From the NCBI GenBank assembly GCA_021778635.1, contig JAJYCD010000004.1, forward strand, positions 17,210 through 81,209: a DNA stretch of 64,000 nucleotides, in the 5' to 3' direction. This document shows positions 8,673 to 18,676 of this stretch, piece by piece. The number at the start of each line of letters is the position of its first letter. The stretch's first letter is position 1. The position numbers and the translations under genes are program-made. The notes below the pieces were generated by a model. That model had not been told where the DNA came from and searched no databases. It saw only the letters and a program-made list of their open reading frames with translations. The DNA is from Actinomycetes bacterium. GTDB taxonomy: Bacteria; Actinomycetota; Actinomycetes; Actinomycetales; Cellulomonadaceae.

Positions 8673-11185
8673 GAGGTGGCCCTCACCAGGAGCGCGACCG
8701 GGAGTCGGTCGAGCAGCGGCCCGACGGGCTGGACGCCGCCCAGGGTCGCGCGACCGGTCAGGACGTCGTGCCACTCGCCGTCGGGCAGAGCGACCGTGTG
8801 CTCGCCCCACCCCCCGAGCCGATCGAGAGCGATCGCGAGCCGTGTCGCGACGACGACGACCCGGGCGTCCCCGGCCACCATGCGCGCGTAGGAGATCGTG
8901 TGACCCGACGAGTGCGCGAGGGCGACGAACCCGGCCTCCGCGCCGACGAAAGCCTCGGGACTGTCACGTCGGGTCCGCAGCGCACGGGAGGTGACGACCA
9001 GCTTCTCGTCCGCGAGGTCGCGGGGACCCGCGCCGTCGTCGAGGCGAGCGAGCCGGGCCGCGATCGCGGCGGTGTGCACCGGCCGTCGGTTGTCCGGGTC
9101 GACCAGGGCGATCGAGGTCACCTCGGTGCCCTGGTAGACGTCGGCGACCCCGGGGAGGGTGAGCTGGACCAGAGTGGTGCCGAGCGTCGCGGCGCGCACC
9201 GCATCGCGGGTGCGCTCCTCCCAGGCGGTCAGCAGGGCGACCACCGCGGGATCGGCGAGAGCGCGACGAGCCACGTCCAGGACGGCGGACTCGTACGCCG
9301 CGTCCGGTGCGGTCCAGGTCGTCCGTGCGCCGGCCTCGCGCGTCGCCTTGACGAGATACGCGGCGAGCCGCTCGCCCTCGACCGGCCCGTCCGAGCTCCA
9401 GGTCCCCACGAGGGTCTGCCACAGGAGGTTCTCGGTCCGCCCGTCCAGCAGCGCGCTCCGGTACGCGGCGGATGCGGTGCGCAGTCGGTCGACGAGTCGG
9501 GACCACTCGGTCGGTACCTCGGACAGGACGCCGAGGCGGGCACGCACGTCGCTGCTGCGCTTGGTGTCATGGGTCGACAGGGTCGTGAGGCCGAGGGGGG
9601 TCTGGGACTGCGCCCGCGCCGCCCAGGACGCGAGCTCGGTCGGGGTCAGCGCGAACCGCGCGGGTTCACCACCGACCTCGCACAGGCCGACGAGCTGCGT
9701 CCAGCGGTAGAACGCGGTGTCCTCGACGCCCTTGGCCATCACGGCGCCGCAGGTCTGCTGGAACCGCACCACGAGCTCGTCCCGCCGCGCGCTGCGGGTC
9801 CGGCCCGCGCTGCCGGCCTCGCGACCGAGGAGGAGGTCGACCAGCACGTCCATGGTCTCGGCGCGCTCGGGGGCGAGCCTCTCGCGAGCGATCCGCGCAG
9901 CGGTCTCGAGCGCGTCGACGGAGTCCGGGTGCACGGGCGCACCGGGGACGACGTACGCGCGGTAGCGGTCGAACGCGACGAGCAGCTCGACCAGGCAGTC
10001 GTGCAGCGAGCGCCAGGTGTGGTCCCGGAGGCGGAGGTCCTCGTGGCAGATGGTGGCGGCGAGCTCGGTGAGGCGGTACACCTCCGCGTACAGCGCGCCG
10101 TCGACGATCTCGCGCTTCGCCGCCTCGACGATCGACGGGAGCGCGTCGGAGGTGTCGCCGGTGAGGCGGTGCATCACGGAGCCGAGCACCGCGGCGCCGC
10201 TCGGGTCGACGAACGCCTGCTGGATGCGCCACAGGGCGTCGTAGCCGGTGGTCCCGGCGGTGTCCCAGTCGCCCGGGAGCTCCTCGTCGCCCTGCAGGAT
10301 CTTCTCGACGACGACCCACGCGCCGCCCGAGCGCTCCCGCAGGCGCGACAGGTAGCCGGCAGGGTCGGCGAGGCCGTCGGGGTGGTCGATCCGCAGCCCG
10401 TCGATGGTTCCGTCGGCGATCAGGTCGAGCACGAGCGCATGGGTCGCGTCGAACACGTCGGGGTCCTCGACGCGGATCGCGGCCAGGGTCTCGACGTCGA
10501 AGAACCGCCGGTAGTTGAGCTCCTCGTCGGCCACCCGCCAGTACGCGAGGCGGTAGTGCTGGCGCTCGACGAGCTCGCCGAGCGGCAGCTGCTCGGTTCC
10601 CGCCCGGACCGGGAACACGTGGTCGTGGTAGCGGAGGACCGTGCGCGGTGCATCCTCGCCGGGGATCGTCGCGACGTCGAGGACGAGCTCGTCCCGGGCG
10701 AGCACCGTGCCGATGCGGTCGCCGAGCACGGGCATGAGGACCGCGCCCGCGCCGGCCGACCAGTCGACGTCGAACCAGGCCGCGTACGGCGACTCGGGAC
10801 CGTCGGCCAGCACGGACCACAACGCGCGGTTGTGCCACGCCGGGGTCGGGACGGCCATGTGGTTGGGGACGATGTCCAGCACGAGCCCGAGACCGGCGGC
10901 GCGCGCCGTGGCGGCGAGCCGCCGCAGCGCCGGGAGACCGCCGAGGGCCGGTGCGATCTCCCGGTGGTCCACGACGTCGTACCCGTGGGTCGAGCCGGGC
11001 GCCGCCCGGAGCACGGGGGAGAGGTAGACGTGCGTGACGCCGAGGTCGGCCAGGTACGGCACGCGCGCGCCGACGTCGTCGAACGTGAGGTCCTCGCCGA
11101 GCTGGACCCGGTAGGTCGAGACCGGGACCGGTCGACCTGGTGCGGGCAGTCGCCGCGCCGGGGTCGTCGTCCGGGTGTCCGTCAC
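8669..11185 (-). CDS. treY: Malto-oligosyltrehalose synthase
   Basis: 838 aa; STYRVQLGEDLTFDDVGARVPYLADLGVTHVYLSPVLRAAPGSTHGYDVVDH, DIVPNHMA, GLRIDHPDGLADP; GTG start overlaps the glgX stop. Confidence 0.95.
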   Translation of the reverse strand: MTDTRTTTPARRLPAPGRPVPVSTYRVQLGEDLTFDDVGARVPYLADLGVTHVYLSPVLRAAPGSTHGYDVVDHREIAPALGGLPALRRLAATARAAGLGLVLDIVPNHMAVPTPAWHNRALWSVLADGPESPYAAWFDVDWSAGAGAVLMPVLGDRIGTVLARDELVLDVATIPGEDAPRTVLRYHDHVFPVRAGTEQLPLGELVERQHYRLAYWRVADEELNYRRFFDVETLAAIRVEDPDVFDATHALVLDLIADGTIDGLRIDHPDGLADPAGYLSRLRERSGGAWVVVEKILQGDEELPGDWDTAGTTGYDALWRIQQAFVDPSGAAVLGSVMHRLTGDTSDALPSIVEAAKREIVDGALYAEVYRLTELAATICHEDLRLRDHTWRSLHDCLVELLVAFDRYRAYVVPGAPVHPDSVDALETAARIARERLAPERAETMDVLVDLLLGREAGSAGRTRSARRDELVVRFQQTCGAVMAKGVEDTAFYRWTQLVGLCEVGGEPARFALTPTELASWAARAQSQTPLGLTTLSTHDTKRSSDVRARLGVLSEVPTEWSRLVDRLRTASAAYRSALLDGRTENLLWQTLVGTWSSDGPVEGERLAAYLVKATREAGARTTWTAPDAAYESAVLDVARRALADPAVVALLTAWEERTRDAVRAATLGTTLVQLTLPGVADVYQGTEVTSIALVDPDNRRPVHTAAIAARLARLDDGAGPRDLADEKLVVTSRALRTRRDSPEAFVGAEAGFVALAHSSGHTISYARMVAGDARVVVVATRLAIALDRLGGWGEHTVALPDGEWHDVLTGRATLGGVQPVGPLLDRLPVALLVRATS

Positions 11186-13428
11186 GAACGAGCCGTCTGC
11201 GCCGCGGTGGCCGCCGAGGCGTCCGGGAGAGTGTCCGCCGGGGAGGCGGCCGGAGTGTCCGCCGACGTCACGGCTGACGCCGGATCGGGAGCGGGGACCG
11301 ATGCGATCTCACGACGGAGCAGCGGCGGGCGCGTCAGGACGACGAGGGAGCGGTGCTCGAGAGCGACCTCGGCGCCCGCCCGGAACACGGTGCCCGGGGT
11401 GACCTGGGAGTCGGTGTCGAGCACCGCCGTCCACGTGACGCCGTACTCCTCGCCGGGCAGCGTGAACGGCAGCTTCTCCGCCTGCGCGTTGAACAGGACC
11501 AGGAAGCTGTCGTCGACGATCTCCTCGCCGCGCAGGTCCGGCTCCATGATCGCGTCGCCGTTGAGGAAGACCATCACCGCGCGGGCGTGGTCCTCGTGCC
11601 ACGCGGAGTCGGACATGTGCTGGCCGGTCGGCGTGAGCCAGGCGATGTCGCGCAGCTCGGACTCGCCGCCGTGCTCGGCCGATCCCGCGAAGAACCGACG
11701 CCGCCGGAAGACCGGGTGCTCGCGGCGCAGGTGGACCAGCGTGCGACTGAACTCGAGCAGCGCGGCCCGCGACGTGTCGATGTCCCAGTCGACCCACGAC
11801 AGGGCGTTGTCCTGGCAGTACACGTTGTTGTTGCCCTGCTGGGTGCGGCCGAGCTCGTCGCCGTGGGCGATCATCGGGACGCCCTGGGACAGCAGGAGCG
11901 TCGCCATGAAGTTGCGCTTCTGACGCGCGCGCAGCTTCATCACGTCCGGTGACGTCGTCGGACCCTCGACACCGCAGTTCCAGGACCGGTTGTGGCTCTC
12001 GCCGTCGTTGTTGCCCTCACCGTTGGACTCGTTGTGCTTCTCGTCGTACGAGACCAGGTCCGTCAGGGTGAAGCCGTCGTGCGCCGTGACGAAGTTCACC
12101 GACGCGATCGGGCGGCGGCCGGTGTGCTCGTAGAGGTCCGAGGAACCGGTGAGCCTGCTGGCGAACTCGCCGAGCGTCGACGGCTCGCCGCGCCAGAAGT
12201 CCCGGACGGTGTCGCGGTACTTCCCGTTCCACTCCGACCACAACGGGGGGAACCCGCCGACCTGGTAGCCGCCGTCGCCGAGGTCCCACGGCTCCGCGAT
12301 GAGCTTGACCTGGGAGATCACCGGGTCCTGCTGGACGATGTCGAAGAAGGCCGACAGCCGGTCGACCTCGTGGAACTGCCGGGCGAGGGTCGCCGCGAGG
12401 TCGAACCGGAACCCGTCGACGTGCATGTCCTGCACCCAGTAGCGCAGCGAGTCCATGATCAGCTGCAGCACGTGCGGCGACCGCATGAGCAGCGAGTTCC
12501 CGGTGCCGGTCGTGTCGAAGTAGTGCGCCTGGTCCTCGTCCACGAGCCGGTAGTAGTTCGCGTTGTCGATGCCGCGGAAGCCGAGCGTCGGGCCCAGGTG
12601 GTTGCCCTCGGCCGTGTGGTTGTACACGACGTCGAGGATCACCTCGATGTCGGCCGCGTGCAGGGCCTTGACCATGCTCTTGAACTCCTGGACCTGCTGG
12701 CCGCCGTCCGGGTACGCCGCGTAGCCGTTGTGCGGTGCGAAGAAGCCGATCGTGTTGTAGCCCCAGTAGTTGGACAGCCCCTTGGCCACGAGGGACGGGT
12801 CGTTGACGAACTGGTGGACCGGCATGAGCTCGACCGCGGTCACGCCGAGGGACGTGAGGTGCTCGATCACGGCCGGGTGGGCGAGCGCGGCGTAGGTGCC
12901 GCGCTGCTCCTCGGGGACACCCGGGTGCAGCTCGGTGAGACCGCGCACGTGCGCCTCGTAGATGACGCTGTTGTGGTACTCGTGCTGCGGCGGCCGGTCG
13001 TGGCCCCAGTCGAAGAACGGGTTGACGACGACGCACGTCATGGTGTGGCCGAGGGAGTCGTCGTCGTTGCGCTGGTTCTCGTCGCCGAACTCGTACGAGA
13101 AGAGCGACGGGTCACCGTCGACGCGACCGTCGATCGCCTTCGCGTACGGGTCGAGGAGCAGCTTCGACGGGTTGCAGCGCTGCCCGTTGGCCGGGTCGTA
13201 GGGACCGTGGACGCGGTACCCGTAGTGCTGGCCGGGCTGAAGCGCCGGGACGTACCCGTGCCACACGAAGGCGTCCACCTCCGGGAGGTCGATCCGCTCC
13301 TCGGTGCCGTCCGGTGCGATGAGGCACAGCTCGACACGCTCGGCCGCCTCGGAGAAGAGCGCGAAGTTCGTCCCGGTTCCGTCGTAGGTCGCTCCGAGCG
13401 GGTACGCACGTCCTGGCCAGATCTGCAT
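11182..13428 (-). CDS. glgX: Glycogen debranching protein GlgX
   Basis: 748 aa from MQIWPGRAYPLGATYDGTGTNFALFSEAAERVELCL; DVVYNHTAEGNHLGPTL, GFRFDLAATLAR; classic GlgX. Confidence 0.95.
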   Translation of the reverse strand: MQIWPGRAYPLGATYDGTGTNFALFSEAAERVELCLIAPDGTEERIDLPEVDAFVWHGYVPALQPGQHYGYRVHGPYDPANGQRCNPSKLLLDPYAKAIDGRVDGDPSLFSYEFGDENQRNDDDSLGHTMTCVVVNPFFDWGHDRPPQHEYHNSVIYEAHVRGLTELHPGVPEEQRGTYAALAHPAVIEHLTSLGVTAVELMPVHQFVNDPSLVAKGLSNYWGYNTIGFFAPHNGYAAYPDGGQQVQEFKSMVKALHAADIEVILDVVYNHTAEGNHLGPTLGFRGIDNANYYRLVDEDQAHYFDTTGTGNSLLMRSPHVLQLIMDSLRYWVQDMHVDGFRFDLAATLARQFHEVDRLSAFFDIVQQDPVISQVKLIAEPWDLGDGGYQVGGFPPLWSEWNGKYRDTVRDFWRGEPSTLGEFASRLTGSSDLYEHTGRRPIASVNFVTAHDGFTLTDLVSYDEKHNESNGEGNNDGESHNRSWNCGVEGPTTSPDVMKLRARQKRNFMATLLLSQGVPMIAHGDELGRTQQGNNNVYCQDNALSWVDWDIDTSRAALLEFSRTLVHLRREHPVFRRRRFFAGSAEHGGESELRDIAWLTPTGQHMSDSAWHEDHARAVMVFLNGDAIMEPDLRGEEIVDDSFLVLFNAQAEKLPFTLPGEEYGVTWTAVLDTDSQVTPGTVFRAGAEVALEHRSLVVLTRPPLLRREIASVPAPDPASAVTSADTPAASPADTLPDASAATAAQTARS

Positions 13429-13534
13429 GCGGACAAGACTGCCAGTCCGAGCGCCCCGCGTCGTCATCAACGGTGCGGTCAGCACGGTCGACCCGCGACT
13501 GCTCCTCGGTCGGACCGAGCCCCGCACCCGTGGC

Positions 13535-14200
13535 TCACGCCGCGGGGCTCGCGGTCGATCGAGCGGGTCTGTGCCGAGGTGCGCGCAGGTGCTGCAGCGC
13601 ATCGAGCAGGACCCGGTTGAAGGCGATCGGCGCGTGGGTGTTGACGTCGTGACCCGCACCCGGCACCACGGTCAGGAAGGTCCCGGGGCGGGCCGCGAGG
13701 AAGCGACGCTCCTCGAGCCGGAGCGGATCGAGACGGCCGTTGACGAGCCACACCGGGACGAGGATGCGGCGCAGGTCGCCGAGGACCGAGTGTCCGCTGA
13801 GTGCCGCGAGCATGTCCGTGACGACGTGCCAGGTTCCGCCGCGAGGACGCCGGAGCCGAGCGATCTGCTGCGACACGCGGCGGTAGGAGGTCAGCGGCTT
13901 GCCGCGGATCTCCGTCGAGCAGCCGGACACGAGGACTCCCGCGAGCTTGTCGTGATGGTCCGCCGCGTAGGCCAGCGCCGAGTAGCCGCCGAGCGAGAGA
14001 CCGACGAGGAGCGGAGGGCTCGCGCACCCGTCGACCGCGCGGTCGATCGTCTCGAGGGCACCGGCGAGCGTGAAGCGCTCCGACGTCCGGGCGCCGTGCC
14101 CGGGAAGGTCGACCGCGACGCAGTCATGGCCGGAGAGTCCCATCGCGACCACCTGGGCGGACCAGATGTCCGCGGACGTGCGTGTGCCGTGGACGAACAC
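13535..14200 (-). CDS. Alpha/beta hydrolase
   Basis: FVHGTRTSADIW oxyanion region, GLSLGGYSALAYA nucleophile elbow, PGAGHDVN catalytic His; start codon uncertain. Confidence 0.8.
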   Translation of the reverse strand: MFVHGTRTSADIWSAQVVAMGLSGHDCVAVDLPGHGARTSERFTLAGALETIDRAVDGCASPPLLVGLSLGGYSALAYAADHHDKLAGVLVSGCSTEIRGKPLTSYRRVSQQIARLRRPRGGTWHVVTDMLAALSGHSVLGDLRRILVPVWLVNGRLDPLRLEERRFLAARPGTFLTVVPGAGHDVNTHAPIAFNRVLLDALQHLRAPRHRPARSTASPAA

Positions 14201-14341
14201 GAGGGGGCGGTCGATGATGGACGTCCGTTCCGGGGGAGGCCACCAGGGTACGCGGTCAACCTGGGAGCGCCCCGATCGTCCGGTACCCGGCCGTGCCGCG
14301 CCCCGGCGCGCGCTGCGACTCCGCTCGACGGTCCCCGACCG

Positions 14342-16249
14342 TCACGCTGCCTGGTCGGCGAACTGGGTCCGGTAGAGCTCGGCGTACAACCCGCCGGCGG
14401 CGAGCAGCTCGTCGTGGGTACCGCGCTCGACGACGCGCCCGCGGTCGACGACGGCGATGACATCGGCTCGTCGGACGGTCGAGAGACGGTGCGCGATCAC
14501 GATCGACGTCCGTCCGGTCATCGCGGTGTCGAGTGCGTCCTGGACCGCGGCCTCGGACTCGGAGTCGAGGTGCGCGGTGGCCTCGTCCAGCACGATGACG
14601 CGCGGCGAGCGCAGGAGCAGGCGGGCGATCGCGATGCGCTGCTTCTCACCGCCGGACAGCCGATGACCTCGGTCCCCGACCATCGTGTCGAGGCCGTCGG
14701 GGAGCCGACGCACCAGGTCGTCGATGTGCGCCGCGGCGAGCGCGCGATGGAGCTGGGCGTCGTCCGCGCCCGGTTCGGCGTAGAGCAGGTTGTTCCGCAC
14801 GGTGTCGTGGAACAGGTGCGCGTCCTGGCTCACCATCCCCACCGCGACGTGCAGGGAGGCCTGGGTGATCGTGCGGAGGTCGTGGCCGCCGATCCGCACG
14901 CTGCCGCTGGTCGGGTCGTAGAGGCGCAGGACGAGGCCGCCGAGGGTCGTCTTCCCCGCACCGCTCGGCCCGACGAGGGCGAGCATCCGACCCGGCTCCA
15001 CCGCCAGCGTGACGTCGTCGATGACGTCGGCGTCGTCCGGGCGGCGGTCGGCGTCCTCGGCGACGAGGTCCTCCGCGGCGCCGCCGGGCCGTTGCTCCAT
15101 CGACGCCAGGGACACGCGGGAGATCGTCGGGTAGCGGAACGAGACGCCGCTCAGCTCGACGCCGAGCGGCCCGTCCGGCAGCGGCACGGCATCGGGCGCG
15201 TCGGAGACCAGTGGTTCGAGGTCGAGCACCTCGAAGACGCGCTCGAAGGAGACGAGCGCCGTCATGATGTCGACCTGGACGTTGCTCAGGGCGGTGACCG
15301 GCCCGTACAGCCGTCCGAGCAGGCCGGCGAACGCGACGAGGGTGCCGATCGTGACGCTCCCGCTGATCGCCAGCCACCCGCCGACGCCGTAGACGAACGC
15401 CGTCGCGATCGACGCCATCGCTCCCAGCGCGGCGAAGAAGACGCGGTTGCTCATCGCGATCCTCACGCCGATGTCGCGGACCCGACCCGCGCGCTCGGTG
15501 AACTCGGCGCTCTCCCGCTCCGGGGTGCCGAACAGCGTCACGAGCAGCGCACCGGCGACGTTGAACCGCTCGGTCATGCGGTTGCCGAGCTCGGCGTTGA
15601 GCTGCATGCCCTCGCGCGTGAGGCCGGCCAGACGGCGCCCGACGCGGCGTGCCGGCAGCAGGAGCACCGGGACGATGAGCAGCGCGCAGACCGTGATCTG
15701 CCACGACAGCGCGAGCATGGTCGTCAGCACCACGACGACGGACACGACGTTCGAGACGACGCCCGAGAGCGTCGAGGTGAACGCCTGCTGCGCGCCGATG
15801 ACGTCGGAGTTCAGCCGCGTGACGAGCGAGCCCGTCTGGGTGCGGGTGAAGAACGCGATCGACTGCTTCTGGACGTGGGTGAAGACGTCCGTCCGCAGGT
15901 CGAAGATGAGGCCCTCGCCGATGCGCGAGGAGTACCACCGCTGGAGGAGGTTCAGTCCGGCCTCGGCGATCGCCACGACCGCCACGAGCGAGGCGAGGAC
16001 GACCACGAGCCGGCGATCGCGACCGCCGACACCCTCGTCGACGATGCGTTGGAGGAGCAGCGGCGTCGCGACGACCAGCAGCGAGGCGACGACCACCAGC
16101 ACGAGGAAGACGGCGACCTGCACCCGGTACGGACGGGCGTAGGCGAGGATGCGACGCGAGGTCCCGGGGGCCAGGCGGTGACCGGTGACGCGGGCGTCCT
16201 GGCGGTAGGAGCGGAGCGAGGACAACTCGCTCCGGTGGCTCATGGACAT
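14342..16249 (-). CDS. ABC transporter, fused permease and ATP-binding (ABCB-like exporter)
   Basis: 635 aa; TM domain then LALVGPSGAGKTTLGGLVLRLYDP Walker A, LSGGEKQRIAIARLLLRSPRVIVLDEATAHLD signature and Walker B. Confidence 0.92.
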   Translation of the reverse strand: MSMSHRSELSSLRSYRQDARVTGHRLAPGTSRRILAYARPYRVQVAVFLVLVVVASLLVVATPLLLQRIVDEGVGGRDRRLVVVLASLVAVVAIAEAGLNLLQRWYSSRIGEGLIFDLRTDVFTHVQKQSIAFFTRTQTGSLVTRLNSDVIGAQQAFTSTLSGVVSNVVSVVVVLTTMLALSWQITVCALLIVPVLLLPARRVGRRLAGLTREGMQLNAELGNRMTERFNVAGALLVTLFGTPERESAEFTERAGRVRDIGVRIAMSNRVFFAALGAMASIATAFVYGVGGWLAISGSVTIGTLVAFAGLLGRLYGPVTALSNVQVDIMTALVSFERVFEVLDLEPLVSDAPDAVPLPDGPLGVELSGVSFRYPTISRVSLASMEQRPGGAAEDLVAEDADRRPDDADVIDDVTLAVEPGRMLALVGPSGAGKTTLGGLVLRLYDPTSGSVRIGGHDLRTITQASLHVAVGMVSQDAHLFHDTVRNNLLYAEPGADDAQLHRALAAAHIDDLVRRLPDGLDTMVGDRGHRLSGGEKQRIAIARLLLRSPRVIVLDEATAHLDSESEAAVQDALDTAMTGRTSIVIAHRLSTVRRADVIAVVDRGRVVERGTHDELLAAGGLYAELYRTQFADQAA

Positions 16250-16322
16250 GACCTGATCCTCACACCCTTCCGAGCGCGGGCCGGCATCGGTGCGCGTCGG
16301 GCCGCGCCGTGGGCGACAGCTC

Positions 16323-17609
16323 TCAGACGCGACCGGTCGTCATGTCCAGGAGTCGCGGCAGGATCGTGTCCCCGGCGACCCGGAGCCCGTCGTGGAGGAA
16401 CTCGTTCGTGACCCAGACCCGGGCGTTCCCGACGGCCTTCGCGGTCTGCGTCGCGAGGTCGAGGTCGACGTACGGGTCGTCGACGTACTGGACCGCCGCG
16501 ACCGGGACCTCGTTGGCGGCCAGGCGCGCGGCGTCGTAGACGCGGGGCCACTCCGTGCGCGCCGCGAGCAGCTCAGCCGCAGCTCGGAACGGCCGCAGCG
16601 CCCGGTACTGCTCGAACATCCACGGGAACATCATCTCGCCGGTGAGCTGCAGCGGCCGGGCGTCGGTCGCCAGCTCGGGGCGCTCGTCGCGGACCCGCTG
16701 CGCGGCCCACCCGGACGGTCCGGCGCCCTGCTGGTAGATGCTCTCCTGCAGCACCGCGTAGAGCGGGTTGTCGTCGAATCCGGTCGCCTCCTGGACCGCC
16801 GAGGTGAAGCCGTCGGACAGGGTCGGTTCGATCGTCGCCGACCACGCGGTGTCGAGGAGCCAGTGCAGCTGCTCGAAGCCCGTGCTCATCCCGAACCTCA
16901 TGCCGAGGGTCTGGAGCCGCTCGACCGTGAACGGGTCGCCGTTCGGGAGCCGGACACCGCCGTCGGCGAGATGGTCGGCGATCGACGCGAGACGTTCCTG
17001 GTCCTGCGGGTAGCGGTGGTGGTACGCGGCGTTCCGGTGCGCCATGTGGGGATAGGTGCGCCGGTAGACGGTCTCCGCGTCGGCGTCGATCCCGATCAGG
17101 CCACCGGTGACGTAGCACGCGGTCAGCGCCTCGGGGGCGCTCGACAGGTACGCGAGCGTGAGGAAACCGCCGTAGCTCTGGCCGAGCGTCGCCCATCGAG
17201 CACCGCCGTACACGGTGCGTCGCACGTGCTCGGCGTCCGCGACGATCGCGTCCTGACGGAAGCAGGCCAGCACGTCGGCCTGGTCCTCGGCCGAGCCGAC
17301 CGTGGTGATCCAGTGGCCGTCGACGCGCGAGCTGCGACCCGTCCCGCGCTGGTCGAGCAGCACGACGCGATGGGTCTCGAGCGCCGTGGACCACCAGCCC
17401 GAGGCCGTCGGGCGCGGGCCCTCGCCGCCCGGGCCGCCCTGGAGGAACAGCAGCAGGGGGAGGTCCTCGCTCGCGCGCGCCGGGTCGACGATCTCGCGGA
17501 CGAAGACCGTCAGCGTGGGCGAGCCGTCGGGCCGGTCCCATCGCAGGGGCACCGAGACCTCGTGCTCGCGGACGTGGATGCCGGGGATCGTGTACTCGGC
17601 GACGAGCAT
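16323..17609 (-). CDS. Alpha/beta-fold hydrolase, proline iminopeptidase-like
   Basis: LLLFLQGGPGGEGPRP, VVLLDQRGTGRSS, LGQSYGGFLTLAYL; ATG at 17609-17607 (MLVAEYTIPGIHVREHEVSVPL). Confidence 0.85.
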   Translation of the reverse strand: MLVAEYTIPGIHVREHEVSVPLRWDRPDGSPTLTVFVREIVDPARASEDLPLLLFLQGGPGGEGPRPTASGWWSTALETHRVVLLDQRGTGRSSRVDGHWITTVGSAEDQADVLACFRQDAIVADAEHVRRTVYGGARWATLGQSYGGFLTLAYLSSAPEALTACYVTGGLIGIDADAETVYRRTYPHMAHRNAAYHHRYPQDQERLASIADHLADGGVRLPNGDPFTVERLQTLGMRFGMSTGFEQLHWLLDTAWSATIEPTLSDGFTSAVQEATGFDDNPLYAVLQESIYQQGAGPSGWAAQRVRDERPELATDARPLQLTGEMMFPWMFEQYRALRPFRAAAELLAARTEWPRVYDAARLAANEVPVAAVQYVDDPYVDLDLATQTAKAVGNARVWVTNEFLHDGLRVAGDTILPRLLDMTTGRV

Positions 17610-17633
17610 GGGACGTCGGCCTTCTCTCGTGGG

Positions 17634-17681
17634 GTCGGACGGTCGTGGGGTCGGACGGTCGTGGGGTCGGACGGTCGTGTG
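17634..17681. repeat. 3 x 16-bp tandem repeat (GTCGGACGGTCGTGGG), third copy with one mismatch
   Basis: Copies at 17634-17649, 17650-17665 and 17666-17681, directly upstream of the 17609 start codon. Confidence 0.9.
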
Positions 17682-17779
17682 GTCCGGCGTGGTGTGGTCC
17701 GGAAGGGTGCGGTGACGGTCCGAGGGGCACGGAGGTCGCACGGACGCGTCCCGCACCGCCGACCCGGGTGGTGACCAGG

Positions 17780-18583
17780 TCACGTGCCCGGCACCGGGTC
17801 ACCCTCCGCTGCGACGATCGGTGGCCGCCCCGACGTCGCGCGGTCGGCACTGCCCGACGTCGCGCGGTCGGCGCTGCCCGACGTCCCGCCGCGGCGCTGT
17901 GCCACGACCCCGGAGGCGATCAGCGCCTGTCCGACGACGTAGGTGAGCATGACCCAGAATCCGTGCTGGGGCACCGCGTACCAGGACGTGAACGCGTGCA
18001 GGGCGATCAGCGAGTCCGATACGAGGAAGATCGCGCCACCGAGGGCGACGCGTCCGTTCACCCCGGTCGCGAGCGCTGCCATCGAGACCAGGCAGACGCC
18101 GTAGACGACGGTCGGGATGAGGAGCGACCCCGCGCCCGGCGCGCACGCCACGACGAGGGCGACGAGAGCGCCGCCGTACGCGACCGCACCGGCCGGACGC
18201 CACCGAGGACGCGCGGACGAGCCGGGGCGCGGCGACCTCACCGCCGAGCGCGCTCGGAAGGGCCAGAACGCCGCGATGTAGCAGAGCTGCGCGCACAGGA
18301 AGAACCCGACCATCACGAGGAAGCTCGAGCTCGAGGGGACGAGGTCGGGGACCGTGTCGCCGAGCCAGGACGCCGCCAGGGCCGCGAGGGTCAGGCGCAC
18401 GAGCCGCCCACGAGGTCGGGCGGAGGCCGCGGCGAGGACCCAGCCGGCAAGGAGCGGCATGAGGAACCACTGGGTGACGTCCGCGAGCCGGATCGAGGAC
18501 GTCACCAGGGCGCCGAGCTGCACCGCGGACGTCGCGACGAGCAGCCCGGCGAGGACGCGGGTCGACCGTGACGACGTCAGCAC
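17780..18583 (-). CDS. Lysoplasmalogenase (YhhN family) membrane protein
   Basis: Multi-TM protein with PLLAGWVLAAASARPRGRLVRLTLAALAASWLGDTVPDL and FLVSDSLIALHAF, YhhN-like. Confidence 0.75.
   Translation of the reverse strand: MLTSSRSTRVLAGLLVATSAVQLGALVTSSIRLADVTQWFLMPLLAGWVLAAASARPRGRLVRLTLAALAASWLGDTVPDLVPSSSSFLVMVGFFLCAQLCYIAAFWPFRARSAVRSPRPGSSARPRWRPAGAVAYGGALVALVVACAPGAGSLLIPTVVYGVCLVSMAALATGVNGRVALGGAIFLVSDSLIALHAFTSWYAVPQHGFWVMLTYVVGQALIASGVVAQRRGGTSGSADRATSGSADRATSGRPPIVAAEGDPVPGT
17831..17885. repeat. 24-bp in-frame tandem repeat encoding GSADRATS in the lysoplasmalogenase tail
   Basis: CGACGTCGCGCGGTCGGCACTGCC at 17831-17854 and 17855-17878, then a partial third copy. Confidence 0.85.
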
Positions 18584-18676
18584 CCCACGGACCTCTCTGC
18601 CAGGGTCACCCCGGCGCCACGGGGCCGTGACGACGTCGGGACGACGCGGTTCGAGCGTGCGGCCGTCGACCGCAGG

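Noticed and set aside
8673-8810. N-terminal extension of treZ in the ORF track
   Set aside because: Overlaps treY by about 140 bp and is Arg-rich non-domain sequence; the GTG at 8672 with a 4-bp overlap is the better start
8768-11923. 1051-aa plus-strand ORF
   Set aside because: Antisense to treY/glgX, which have clear family motifs; no recognisable domains
13427-16411. 994-aa plus-strand ORF
   Set aside because: Antisense to the alpha/beta hydrolase and ABC transporter genes; low-complexity Arg/Asp/Glu/Gly composition typical of the shadow frame of high-GC coding DNA
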